DNA from: Sanguinoderma infundibulare
Lineage: Eukaryota; Basidiomycota; Agaricomycetes; Polyporales; Polyporaceae
Direction of reading: 5' to 3'
Assembly: GCA_032821775.1 (NCBI GenBank)
Contig: JAVLRN010000008.1
Coordinates: 2,170,001 to 2,234,000 of the forward strand
DNA: 64,000 nt
Shown here: positions 22,769-33,074 of the stretch, in pieces
Layout: every line of letters starts with the position of its first letter
How positions within the stretch are numbered: position 1 is the first letter of the stretch
The notes under the pieces: generated by a model
Seen by the model: only the letters and a program-made list of their open reading frames with translations
Database searches by the model: none
What the model was told of the DNA's origin: nothing
Program-made: the position numbers and the translations under genes

Positions 22769-23812
22769 ATGGCTACTCGCTCTGCAGCGGATATGCCACA
22801 GCGTGGTTCTAACAAGGCCCCCAAAACTTTTAAAGGAAAACCTCGCAAGGTCAAGGATTTTATTCAGGATTATGAAGACCTTTTAGACCATAACAATGTC
22901 ACGGACAAAGCCAAACAGTGCACATATATTCACCGGTATTGCAGCCGGGATGTGCGTGAAATACTGGAGACTTTGGATAATACTGACTGGACAATTATGA
23001 AGGAGCAGATTTTGAAGTTGTTTGATGCTGACTGATATGAAAAGCGTTACAGAAAGAAAGACCTTTCAAGCTTTATAAAGAAGGCAAGAGCTAGGCCAAT
23101 GAGTTCACTCAGCAAATTCAGAAATTATTATAGGGATTTTCAGAAGATTGCAGGATGGCTCAAGTCAAAAGGTCAAATCTCAGCTGAAGAATATCAGAAA
23201 TGCTTTTGGAAAGGCATTCCCAAGACACTTCAGGTCCGGCTTGAGGCAGCCTATCACCAGGAAGTCAGCAAACATGATTACAAGCAACCATTTGAGGTGA
23301 GCAAGTTAGTCAAGATAATAGAAAGAATGTATGGTCGAGACCGGTTTGATGCAGACTTATCAGACTGGGATGATGAAGATGGAGACATTGGTTTGGACAG
23401 CTCAGAATCTGATTCTGATTCAGACACAGAAGATAGCGATGAATCAGATAATGAGTCTGATTATGAGCCTAAACACAAGGACAAGCTGCGGAAAACTCTC
23501 AAGTTAGTGTGAAAGCAGAGAAAGGCACGCCAAGTAAAGTTTGACACTTTACCCAAGACTATTCCTAAAACCACACGGCGCACATATGAGCCTGGTACCC
23601 AGGATGATGTTGAGGATCTCATTATTAGGCTTCAAAGCATGTCTATTGATGATCCAAAATATGCATCACTTTTCTACCGAGCATTCAAGCTGGACAAGGA
23701 TATTGCACTTATTCTCAAGTCGCCCAAAGGTGCCTCACCTCGCTCATCACCTAAGTCCTCTATGCCTTCAGCAAGGCCCAATAGCATAAACAGCCGAGAG
23801 GAGATGAGATGC
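22769..23812 (+). pseudogene. gag of the Ty3-type element (two in-frame TGA codons)
   Basis: One reading frame runs from ATG 22769 (MATRSAADMPQRG) but is broken by TGA at 23033-23035 and 23510-23512; similarity to capsid proteins continues smoothly across both (KTFKGKPRKVKDFIQDYEDL, then YRDFQKIAGWLKSKGQISAE). Acidic and Ser/Asp-rich sequence precedes the zinc knuckle. Gag packages element RNA in virus-like particles. Both stops could derive from CGA or TGG by a single transition. Confidence 0.8.
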
Positions 23813-25699
23813 TATGGCTGTGGTGCACAAGGGCATGGGCTAAATGACTGTGTTGCACTGAAGGATCTCACGACCAGCGGAATTGTCAAGCGAGACGGAA
23901 ATGGGAGATATGTGATGGGAGATGGTGCAAGGATTATGCACAATGGTGATGAACCACTCACCCGTGCAGTTCGCCGCCTTCAGGGAGCTCATGGTAGCTC
24001 AAACTTTGTGGCTTTAGCAGCTCAAGCACCCATAGATCATTGGGAAGGGTCAGATGCAGAGGACGATTACCAGTATGTATTCCCTGTGGAACATGCTCCC
24101 AAAATAGCAAGGGAAGCGCGCAAAGAGCGCTTCGAGGGAGTATTTCCACCACCACGTCCAAATTGGGCAAAGCGCACTGCCCCAGAGAAATCCAAACCTC
24201 CAGGGATCCGTCCGGCTGATATGACACCTCAAGTGTCCCAGCCCAAGCCAGTTGAGACTCACAAACCCACATTTGACCCCTTAAATGATGAAGACATAGT
24301 TATGAAAGATGCTACATACAGAGCTCCCAGAAGACAGAAGGCTGATGAACCTAAGGTGGAGGGAAATGCCCGGAAACCCTTAGTTCAGTCACAGATTGCA
24401 AAGCAAGCAAATCCGAGCAAAATCCTTGACAGGATTCTCAAGACTCCAGTTACTATGTCAGTAGGAGAGGTTATAGGGACCTCCCGGGATGTATCTCAGC
24501 AGCTGCAGGATTTAATGAAGGTTAAAAGACCTATCCCAAGTCAAGGGGTAAAGGAAAACCCTCCAATTCCCACTTTGTTGGCCTATCAAAGTCCATTAAT
24601 CAGGATTAAGGTATATTTCAATGGGCAGCCAATATCAGCTATAGTGGACACAGGATCCGAAATGAACATTGTCAGCAGTGAATTGTGGAAAAGGGTAATC
24701 CAATTACCCTTGAACACAACAATAAAGCCAAGAATGTTATCTGCGAACAATTCCGTATCCACCCTCATGGGAATTATCAGAGGTGTTGTATTGACCTGCG
24801 GAGAGGCCCAGACTGAGGCTACCCTGTGTGTTTCCGAAAATGCACCTTTCGGATTATTGTTGGGCAGGTCTTGGCAGAGGGACAATTATATTTCTATTGA
24901 CGAAAGGGAGGAAGGGACATTTTTATTGTTCAAAAACCCTATAAATACAGACCTCGGAGTGCTGGAACTCCTTGCCCAACCAGCACACCAGTCCCGCACC
25001 TCCTATCACATTGCCGCTGACAGCCCCGACCCCTCTGACACCTCCGACACCCTCGAAACCCCCGATATGACCTCCTACTTTATCCGTGATGACGATTCAA
25101 TGGCCCTGGCGGCCCCCGAACAGCACTACGTAGGCGGGGTCCTCGAGCAGACCATGTACCCCGGCTATTTCGGCCACTATCAAGGCTGCTACTTCGAAGA
25201 CTGGTACATTCCCGCGACCACCTTCTCCGGCACAGTCTCCGACGGCTTCAACAACTCCCCAAAGCACTCTATTACGCGTCACGGACAGGTCTACGTACGT
25301 TTTTACCCTACTGAACACCTCAATTCACGTCCATCACGTGCGCTCGAGATACGAGACCCACGGCGCCTCCAGGCGGAAGCGCTCGCGTCCTCGGATCCCG
25401 ACCGCCACCTCTCCCCGGACTCTCTTCCCTCCCTCGTCTCTCTCTCTCCCGACACGACTCCCGCTTCGTCCCCTATCCACTCTCCTCGTCCTACTCGCCT
25501 CACCCCTTCCTTCCTCGCCATGACTGGGCCCAAGGGCGAAGACGACAACGACGACAACGACGACGCCGAGCCGAAAACGCGCAAGACAGGCCGAAACACG
25601 ATGGAGGAGCTGGAGGAGGGGGAGGTAAGGATGGAGATGGACGAGGAGGACGAGGAGGACACAAGGGAGGAGGAAAAGGCGGTAGATGACCGTAAAAAC
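23639..25699 (+). CDS. zinc knuckle and aspartic protease segment of the Ty3-type element
   Basis: Same frame as gag. The CCHC zinc knuckle CYGCGAQGHGLNDC is at 23810-23851. The protease active site AIVDTGSEMNIVS has DTGS at 24647-24658, and a family-typical FGLLLGRSWQRDNY follows. From about 24990 base composition turns sharply GC-rich while the frame stays open through a long acidic stretch. It ends at a likely splice donor (25700, GTGAGC); otherwise it reads on to TGA 25742. The protease would cleave the element's polyprotein. Confidence 0.75.
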
Positions 25700-25739
25700 G
25701 TGAGCCCCCCTTTTTTTCGACCCTCCGTGCATTCCCCAG

Positions 25740-27383
25740 GGTGAGGACGTGTTCAACACGGCCTCGACCCCGTCCTTTTCCCTCTCCCCTTTCCCCACTC
25801 ACGATCCGAGGCTCACGCAGCCCCAGACGAATGGCCAGGAGTCCGTCGCCACGACGTTCAAAGCCTCAATGGCTCTGCCCACGACCACGATCTTCGCCGG
25901 TGCCCAGGGGGACGACTACCCCCTGGAGCACCCAAACAAGGGTGCTGCGACCCCCCCTGCGTCACCCGAGCCTCCCACTCCCCTCCACTTCGCTGCGCTC
26001 ACGGATGCACCGTGGCGTATGCCCCCTCTCTGCCCCCAACATGTCAACCAGCCCCCGCAGTCCACGAGCGGGCAGCCGTCCAGCCTCGCTCCGGAGACCA
26101 ACGACACGGACGCCAGCGGGCAGGATCCCCGCTTCGGCGTACCCTTCCTCCTCCTCAATACCCCCGGGACTGGCCCGCGTCGCCTCGACCTCGACAGCGA
26201 CGACGAGGACGACTTCCTCGCCATGCCGCCACCCACGCCAGACCCCGCACTCTTTCTCAACCGCCTGCTCGCTCGTTCCCCTCCTCCGCGCCCTCTCGAT
26301 CGCCTCGAGATCGCCCTCGCTCACCTCCGGGAGTCGCTCGGCATTCCCGACCACGACCACGTCAAGACAGTCGACCCCGCCCTCCAGCAGGATGGCAGGG
26401 GCGACTTCCGCGACCCATTCCTCAACAACGACGCTCGTGCGCAGGCCGCGCAGCTCCCCCAACCCCGCCGCACGCAAACCACGTATCTACGTGGCGGCGG
26501 CCCCGACTTCTCCATGATCCCCGGCCTCACGCGTTCGCCCGACGACCACCGCCACGTCCTCAAGGACGACTCAACGTTCCCGGAGCTCCCGCCGCTGGAT
26601 CTTCACGGCGGTCGCGGCCTCGACCTCACGTTGGAGGGGTCCGTGGCCCCCAATCCGCAGCCCATCCCCGACAACGACGACCAGTCCTCGTGCCTGGGCA
26701 GCCCCCCGCGCATCATCATCCACCCGCCGCCCATCAAGAAGCCCCGACTCCCCGAGTGCCCTCCAGGCGAGGACACTCGGCTCGCACGCCGCACGGTACC
26801 CCTTCCCCCGACTCTACTCTACCCGAGTGCGTCCATCAGTGATGACTACGACTACGACGCCGACGCAGAGGATGACCCCATGCTCGACGCGGACGACCCC
26901 GACGCCGCTCGTGACCAGCAAAGCTTGGTTCACAAGCGGCGTCAGCACAAGATGGACGTCGTCCACGATACGCTCCCAACAACCACGTTGGAGCTTCCCC
27001 GTCGTCCCCCTCATCTTCGTACGTCCAATCCGCTTTGTGCTTCGAGCTCGTGCGCCGCGCAGGCCGCGTCCGCTCCTGCCACATCTTCCCTTTCCGTCTC
27101 TTTGCTCCCGCCTCCGGTTCCCGTCTTCTTCGCCGCCGCTGGACCCACGGTTGGATCTTCCGACCCCGATTTCCCTTCCCACGTCACTCCACGACCCCCG
27201 GAAGAGCACGACGCTCGCAGTCCGTCCCCCACCTCACGCGCGCAAGCAGACGCGTACACGGAATTGTTTGTCAACGGCGAGGTACGAGTTTTCGTCGAGC
27301 AAGTGTTGTCCGAGGCCCTCCAGAGCTGCGCAGATGACCTCTGCGAGTTCTTCAAGGACGAGTTCGAGGTCTTCGCCGAATAA
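25740..27383 (+). CDS. GC-rich extra reading frame between protease and reverse transcriptase, origin unknown
   Basis: An open frame of about 547 codons ends at TAA 27381-27383. It joins in phase to the preceding exon if the 40-nt GT-AG intron 25700-25739 is removed. Composition is Pro/Asp/Arg-rich and largely disordered (APETNDTDASGQDPRFG, DYDYDADAEDDPMLDADD), with a more ordered C-terminus (FVEQVLSEALQSCADDLCEF). No domain is recognised. GC content and codon choice differ from gag and pol and resemble host genes in this window. Another GT-AG intron-like stretch follows (27386-27440). It may be captured host sequence, or a lineage-specific insert of this element family. Confidence 0.5.
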   Translation, partial: GEDVFNTASTPSFSLSPFPTHDPRLTQPQTNGQESVATTFKASMALPTTTIFAGAQGDDYPLEHPNKGAATPPASPEPPTPLHFAALTDAPWRMPPLCPQHVNQPPQSTSGQPSSLAPETNDTDASGQDPRFGVPFLLLNTPGTGPRRLDLDSDDEDDFLAMPPPTPDPALFLNRLLARSPPPRPLDRLEIALAHLRESLGIPDHDHVKTVDPALQQDGRGDFRDPFLNNDARAQAAQLPQPRRTQTTYLRGGGPDFSMIPGLTRSPDDHRHVLKDDSTFPELPPLDLHGGRGLDLTLEGSVAPNPQPIPDNDDQSSCLGSPPRIIIHPPPIKKPRLPECPPGEDTRLARRTVPLPPTLLYPSASISDDYDYDADAEDDPMLDADDPDAARDQQSLVHKRRQHKMDVVHDTLPTTTLELPRRPPHLRTSNPLCASSSCAAQAASAPATSSLSVSLLPPPVPVFFAAAGPTVGSSDPDFPSHVTPRPPEEHDARSPSPTSRAQADAYTELFVNGEVRVFVEQVLSEALQSCADDLCEFFKDEFEVFAE

Positions 27384-27959
27384 GGTACGTTTCGCCTTTC
27401 CTTTTCTCTCTCACACACAATCCGAGACCCCTGTCCCCAGGGAAGAGATCCCCGCACACAAGAGTGGCACCACGTTCGGGCTGCGTCGTCCCCGTATGTT
27501 ACGGTTTCTCGGTGATCCTGTTCCGCTGCTACCTCCCCACAGACCCACACATCCGTCTTCTCGAGTTTCTGCCTTGAGCTCCTTTTCCGCTATGTCCCTC
27601 CACCTTATGTCACCTCCTGTATGTTTCGGTTGCGCATCTGTGACGAGCGCTACGGCTGGCTGTGCCGCGCTTTCCCTCATTATCTCCTGTCGTGCATATG
27701 TGCATCCCTCAGCGCTTACCTACTGTCCATATATGGTGTCTAGTGATTTTCGCAATGTATATCCTGGCGCTTTGATAGCCCGCCCATACCCACCCTTTTC
27801 CGTGTGCACTCCAGCACCTCCGCAAGCCCTTTTCGGCGGCAACCAAGGTAACACTGACTCTTCCTTTTGCACTATGCACCCTCTCCGCACTGAGGGCAGT
27901 GCAATGCCAAGTGTGGGGCGGGCAGATGAGCATCTGCAGGAGGAAGGACTTAGCAGTAA

Positions 27960-30900
27960 TTTCGGGCATAACCCTAGCCTAGGGTTACCGATTTTTCGGT
28001 CAAACTTCTGCATCTTTGAAGGATCTAAGGACCTATATTCAGCTACAAGCAGTGTAAACACAGCCTTCAAGCGTGTAGACCAGAAGGTAAAGCCAGTAGC
28101 TGGTACAGTGCCTGAAGAATGCAAGGTTACTAGGCGCTTTCCAGAAAATCCATTAAAGTCCCTACTGCCATTAAGTGCAAATATACCAGATTTCATTCCA
28201 ACAGCAAAGCTGACTCAGGAGCGCATTGACAAAATCAATATCAACCCAGATGGATATCTATGGCCTGAAGAAGAGAAGCTGTTCCTCCATATTCTCAGAC
28301 TTAATGAAAAGTGCATTGCATTTGAGGATAATGACCGCGGTACACTCCGGGAGGATTACTTTTCACCATACATTATGCCAGTAGTCCCTCATGAAGCCTG
28401 GAAGCTGCCCAACATTCCAGTACCTCCAGGAATTAAGGAGAAGGTCATTAAGATTATTCGGGAGAAAATTGCTGCAGGAGTTTATGAGCCGAGTCAAGCA
28501 TCCTATCGTTCGCGGTGGTTTTGTGTGCTGAAGAAGAATGGAGACTTGCGATTGGTCCATGACCTTCAGCCGCTTAACAAAGTCAGTATAAGAGATGCAG
28601 GAGTACCACCTATCCTGGATGACTTTGTGGAGCCATTTGCAGGATATCAATGCTACACAGTGTTTGACCTATTTTCTGAATATGATGCGCGCATTGTTGA
28701 TCCACATAGCAGAGACATGACCTCTTTCATGACACCTTTGGGACTTCTGCGAATCACCTGCATGCCTCAGGGATATACCAATTCCCCCGCAGAATTCCAG
28801 AATTGTATGACTTTTATCCTACAAGATGAAATCCCTCACACTGCAAACATATTCATTGATGACCTCCCAATCAAAGGACCCAAAAGCCAGTACCTTGATC
28901 AGGCGGGAAATCCAGAGACTATTCCTGCGAACCCTGGCATCAGGCGGTTTATATGGGAACATGCGTTGGATGTGCATAGGATTTTTCACAGATTATCACA
29001 TGCAGGTGCGACAGTTTCAGCAAAGAAAATGCAGATCTGCAAGCCTGAAGTGATCATTGTTGGCCAAAAGTGTAGTTCTAAAGGGCGACTCCCAGAAGAT
29101 GTCAAGATTGAGAAAGTTCAGAAGTGGCCAGCACTACAGACAGTCAAGGATGTGCGAAGCTTTTTAGGGTTATGCGGTACAGTGCGGATCTGGATCAAGG
29201 GATATTCAGAAATCTGTCGGCCTTTGACAGAACTCATCAGAAAGGATGCGGAGTTTATATGGGACCAGAGGCGTGAAGGAGCTTTTTAGCGACTCAAGCA
29301 GTTAATCTCCTCTGCACCAGCACTACACCCTATAGACTACAACTGTAACAGGTCAGTTTACATATCAATTGACTCCAGCAATATTGCAGTTGGGTTTATT
29401 CTTTCTCAAGAGGATGAGAGTGGTCGGCGAAGGCCAGCGCGATATGGATCCCTTCCATTCAATGAGCGAGAGTCCAGGTATAGCCAACCCAAGCTAGAGC
29501 TGTATGGATGCTTTCGTGCACTGCGACATTGGAGGCTGTACCTTATTGGCATTAAAAAGTTGATACTTGAGGTCGATGCGAAGTACATCAAGGATATGCT
29601 CAATAATCCTGACCTTCAACCAAATGCCACTATCAATCGCTGGATTCAGGGAATACTTCTCTTTGATTTTCAGCTACAGCATGTCCCTGCAGACAAACAC
29701 AGAGGACCTGATGCCCTCTCAAGGAGGAGACCAACAGATGAGGAAAGGCAAGAGGCTAAAGAGCTGGATCAGTGGATGGATGAGACATCACTATTCCTTA
29801 TGTGGAAGGATTCCATAACCCCCACACATTCTGAAGTGCCAGCTCTACATGCAACAGACAGTAAACAAGAGCAGGCACTCCACAACATTCAGCATTTTCT
29901 TGAGACCTTAGAGACTCCATCATTTCCATCTATCCAAGCAAAGAGGCGATTCCTACAGCGAGCAACTCAGTTCTTCATGACTGCAGGAAAGATGTATAAG
30001 CGGCGCAATCAGAAATCACCTTTAGCAGTGGTCCTTGACAGCGATCAGCGGTATAGCATCCTCACAGAAGCTCATGAGAAGCTGGGTCACAGAGGAGTCT
30101 ATGGCGTATTCCATCATGTGCGCGAGCGATTCTACTGGCCTAATCTATTTCAGGATGTCAAGCATCATGTAAGCACCTGCCATCAATGTCAACTGTGGAA
30201 CACCAAGCGCATAGAGGTCTCTCCCACCATTCGCACACCTGTCACTCTTTTTTCTCAGATTTATGTGGACATCATGTTTATGCCAAGTGTCAATGGATAT
30301 AGGTATATCATTGCAGCGCGCGATGACCTCTCACATGCAGCTGAAGGTCGTGCACTGCGAAGGATCACTGCGAAGACCATTGCCAAGTTTCTATGGGAGG
30401 AAATCATCTGTCGGTATGGACATATTGCAGAAATTATCACGGATAATGGTACGGAGTTTAAGGGAGCAACTGAGCGACTGCTGAAGCGGTATGGCATTCC
30501 TCAAATCAAGATATCTCCCTATAATAAACACAGCAATGGCATTGTCGAACAAGGCCATTTTACCATCCGTGAAGCAATCCTGAAAGATTGTCAAGGAGAT
30601 ATTCAGCAATGGCCAAAGAAAGTCCATCTGGCATTTTTTGCAGACCGCGTTACCACACGGCGGTCCACAGGATTTAGCCCTTTTTATTTGCTTCATGGTG
30701 TCCATCCCATTCTCCCCTTCGACCTTACAGAGGCTACATTCATGATCAGCGCGTACCAGGCAGGATTATCTTCAGCAGAACTGCTAGCCTTGAGGATGCG
30801 GCAGCTAGACAAGCGTCCTCAAGACCTTAAGCGTGCAAGCGATACTATACTTCGCTCTAGAATCAGGTCAAAGGAACAGTTTGAAAAGCGCTTTAGGCAC

Positions 30901-31236
30901 AGGCTGAAGAAGCTACCCATCCAGCCAGGTACACTTGTCCTCGTGCGAAACTCAGCCAGGGATGCAGGCCTTGTAGACAAGTATACACCAAGGTACTCTG
31001 GACCATACATAGTACACCGGAAGACAGTGCATAATGTCTACATCCTGACAGAACTGGACGGCACATTCCTTCGGCAGGGGTATGCTGCATTCAGAGTGAT
31101 TCCCTACAAGCCGAGGTTGCCCCGAGATCTATCAAAAGATTCAGCGTCTGATTCAGATGAAGATGAAGATCTAGAATCTGAGATCAACAGCGAAGCGAGC
31201 AGATCCTCAGAAGACTCTAATGAATGGTTCGCATAA
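27960..31236 (+). pseudogene. pol (reverse transcriptase, RNase H, integrase), broken by one TAG
   Basis: One frame with a single TAG at 29287-29289. Order: a linker (LTQERIDKININPDGYLWPE); RT with SRWFCVLKKNGDLRLVHDLQ, MPQGYTNSPAEFQ and the catalytic FIDD (28852-28863, F in place of the usual Y); and RNase H (SVYISIDSSNIAVGFIL, SRYSQPKLELYG, LILEVDAKYI). Integrase follows, with HHCC zinc finger (HEKLGHRG ... CHQC), then catalytic Asp 30268 (VDIMF), Asp 30442 (ITDNGTEF) and Glu 30547 (IVEQGH). No chromodomain was seen; the C-terminus is acidic and serine-rich. The TAG lies between RT and RNase H, in the context AF-stop-RLKQLI, where Gln (CAG) would be typical. Confidence 0.9.
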
Positions 31237-31360
31237 GCGCTGCCCTGGCCAGTCAAGCGGCGCAGTGCCTACCTCTCATATAATCCTTGCCTCCGTCGAT
31301 ACCTTTCTCACCCAATCCCCCCGTCGTTCTCAGCTGCGCTGACACTCGTCCTGCTTTACT

Positions 31361-31999
31361 ATGCGTTACTCCATCACGTTTGCCCCTCAAACCTGCATCA
31401 TGGTCCATGCCTTCGGTCCAAACACAGACCTTAGGCCCTTCATTGCGCGACGAATCCCTCTCTATCCCTCCAGCCGCTTCGCCATGCCGGCAAACATGGT
31501 CTGCACCACTCACAGTGAGTCCACCAGCCTGTGGACCCTCTTCCCCTTCGGCCCAGACGCCGACACCACCCTCCACTTCAACTCCATCTTTTACCTATCC
31601 GACTATCGCCACTTTCATATCGACATCCCTGCCCTCTGCGTCTTCAATGACCCCACCAACATCATCTTTCAACATGGCGAGCGGTACTTCGTCGTCCCTG
31701 GATGGATCTTTGAGGACGGGCAGACCATTGGAGATGGTGACTCCTTGGATGGTAGCGGTGAAGGTGCCTCCATGACCTCGTCTGGTCCCATCCTCTCCTC
31801 CGCCGACTTCTGCCTGCCAGTGCGCAGCTTCAATGCGGACGACCTCCCACTCGAGCTCAGGCTCCTTCGCTTCCTCCCTCTCCAACTGGCTCAGTGGCTG
31901 GTTAGGAAGCGCTATGAGTACGTGGTCCTGTTCTTCTCAGCCTTCGCAACGGGGACGTTGCACTTCAAGTGTGGGGCGGTTGTCATACGCGGTGTATGA
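31361..31999 (+). CDS. extra reading frame in the env position, function unknown
   Basis: 212 codons from ATG 31361, ending 19 bp inside the 3' LTR (TGA 31997-31999). It is more GC-rich than pol. Sequence such as YLSDYRHFHIDIPALCVFND and ERYFVVPGWIFEDG looks like a folded protein; a weakly hydrophobic stretch near the end (EYVVLFFSAFATGTLHF) could be a membrane segment, but there is no signal peptide. It is not recognisable as an envelope protein. It may be host-derived, like the GC-rich block in the same element. Confidence 0.5.
   Translation: MRYSITFAPQTCIMVHAFGPNTDLRPFIARRIPLYPSSRFAMPANMVCTTHSESTSLWTLFPFGPDADTTLHFNSIFYLSDYRHFHIDIPALCVFNDPTNIIFQHGERYFVVPGWIFEDGQTIGDGDSLDGSGEGASMTSSGPILSSADFCLPVRSFNADDLPLELRLLRFLPLQLAQWLVRKRYEYVVLFFSAFATGTLHFKCGAVVIRGV
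31966..31980 (+). other. polypurine tract candidate
   Basis: CAAGTGTGGGGCGGT directly precedes the 3' LTR. The purine run is short (GTGGGGCGG), so the call is weak. Confidence 0.35.
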
Positions 32000-33070
32000 C
32001 TGATCTGTTGGACAGGTACAGGCTGGTAGGAGAGCCGGTTCAGCACCGGAACTGCCTTGGCTCTGAAGAGCCTATCTTTAGGTTCAGAGAGCTGCCAGGG
32101 CGAAGGGAGGACAGGGAGTCAGTCCAGGAAGGACCTGGCGAGGAAGGCGAGAACTCAAGGTGCAGGATGCGTGCCAGGTGCAACACAATCTAGCATGGAC
32201 TCTACATGTACTCTCTATTCGTTTGCTATGGTGCACAGATGATTTGGTTCTTGGCACATGACCTGAAAAGGGCCGACTAAGGTTCAAGCATGATGACTGA
32301 TACATATTACTGTGCACATGCTCAGTCAGCGCAGGTTTTTCTTTTTGTATGATGGGACTTTATTGTTATTTGGGAATGACTATTATACTCTATCTTTTTA
32401 TCCTTTGAACATTCCCACACTACAAACTTTGACCTATTATTCCTCATACTTAATTGTTTGAGGATAACTTTTATCCTAGCCTATTGTACTTGAGAATATT
32501 CTCAGGTATATAGCACTATGATTGTGCATATTTCATGGTATGGATATGTTATTCCCATGCTGATTGGTGGACTATTGTTTATTCCTTTATTGTCCATAGG
32601 ATTATTTCTCACAGCCTGTATATACTCATTGTCCAAGGACAATGAGCACTTTAACAGTATTGTGCTATTTTTAGATACAGTATTGTGTCTATAGCCTATT
32701 GTCCAGACTTAGCACAATAGCACAATAGCCTGTTTATTTGTATTTGGTTCTAGGTAGCTACTAGTATATAAGGACCTCAGCTGGGTCCCCCAAGAATGAC
32801 AACTCAGTTTCCCCCAGACTGGTGTCCCACCTCTGACAGGTGCTCATGGTGCAACTGTGCACAATAGCCTTTCCCCCTGAGAGTTAGAAAGCCTCTGACA
32901 GGCTTGCTCTCTATTATCCCCTTTCATACCTCACCCTTACCTATCATCCCCCATACCTCTGATCACTATCACGAACACCTGGAGGAATATCTGACCTAAA
33001 GTCTGGTCCGATTACTTCAGGCACATATTATCTAGTAGTACTTTCTATTAGGTAGTTTGTGCGTATCTCA
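31981..33070 (+). repeat. 3' LTR
   Basis: 1,090 bp, offset 10,647 from the 5' LTR throughout, so no insertions or deletions separate them. TATATAAG at 32765-32772. Followed directly by target duplication TACT and the resumed transposase frame. Confidence 0.95.
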
Positions 33071-33074
33071 TACT

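Larger units (their letters stand above)
21334..33070 (+). mobile_element. Ty3-type LTR retrotransposon with extra GC-rich coding block
   Basis: It has 1,090-bp direct LTRs at 21334-22423 and 31981-33070, both TGTCATAC...TATCTCA. Order inside: gag, zinc knuckle, protease, a GC-rich extra reading frame, reverse transcriptase, RNase H, integrase, and an extra frame before the 3' LTR. The order RT-RNaseH-integrase places it in the Ty3 (Metaviridae) group. The flanking duplication is TACT (21330-21333 and 33071-33074), or ATACT if the LTR is taken to end one base earlier. In-frame stops at 23033, 23510 and 29287 break gag and pol. The insertion lies inside the CACTA transposase gene in the same direction. 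Confidence 0.95.
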
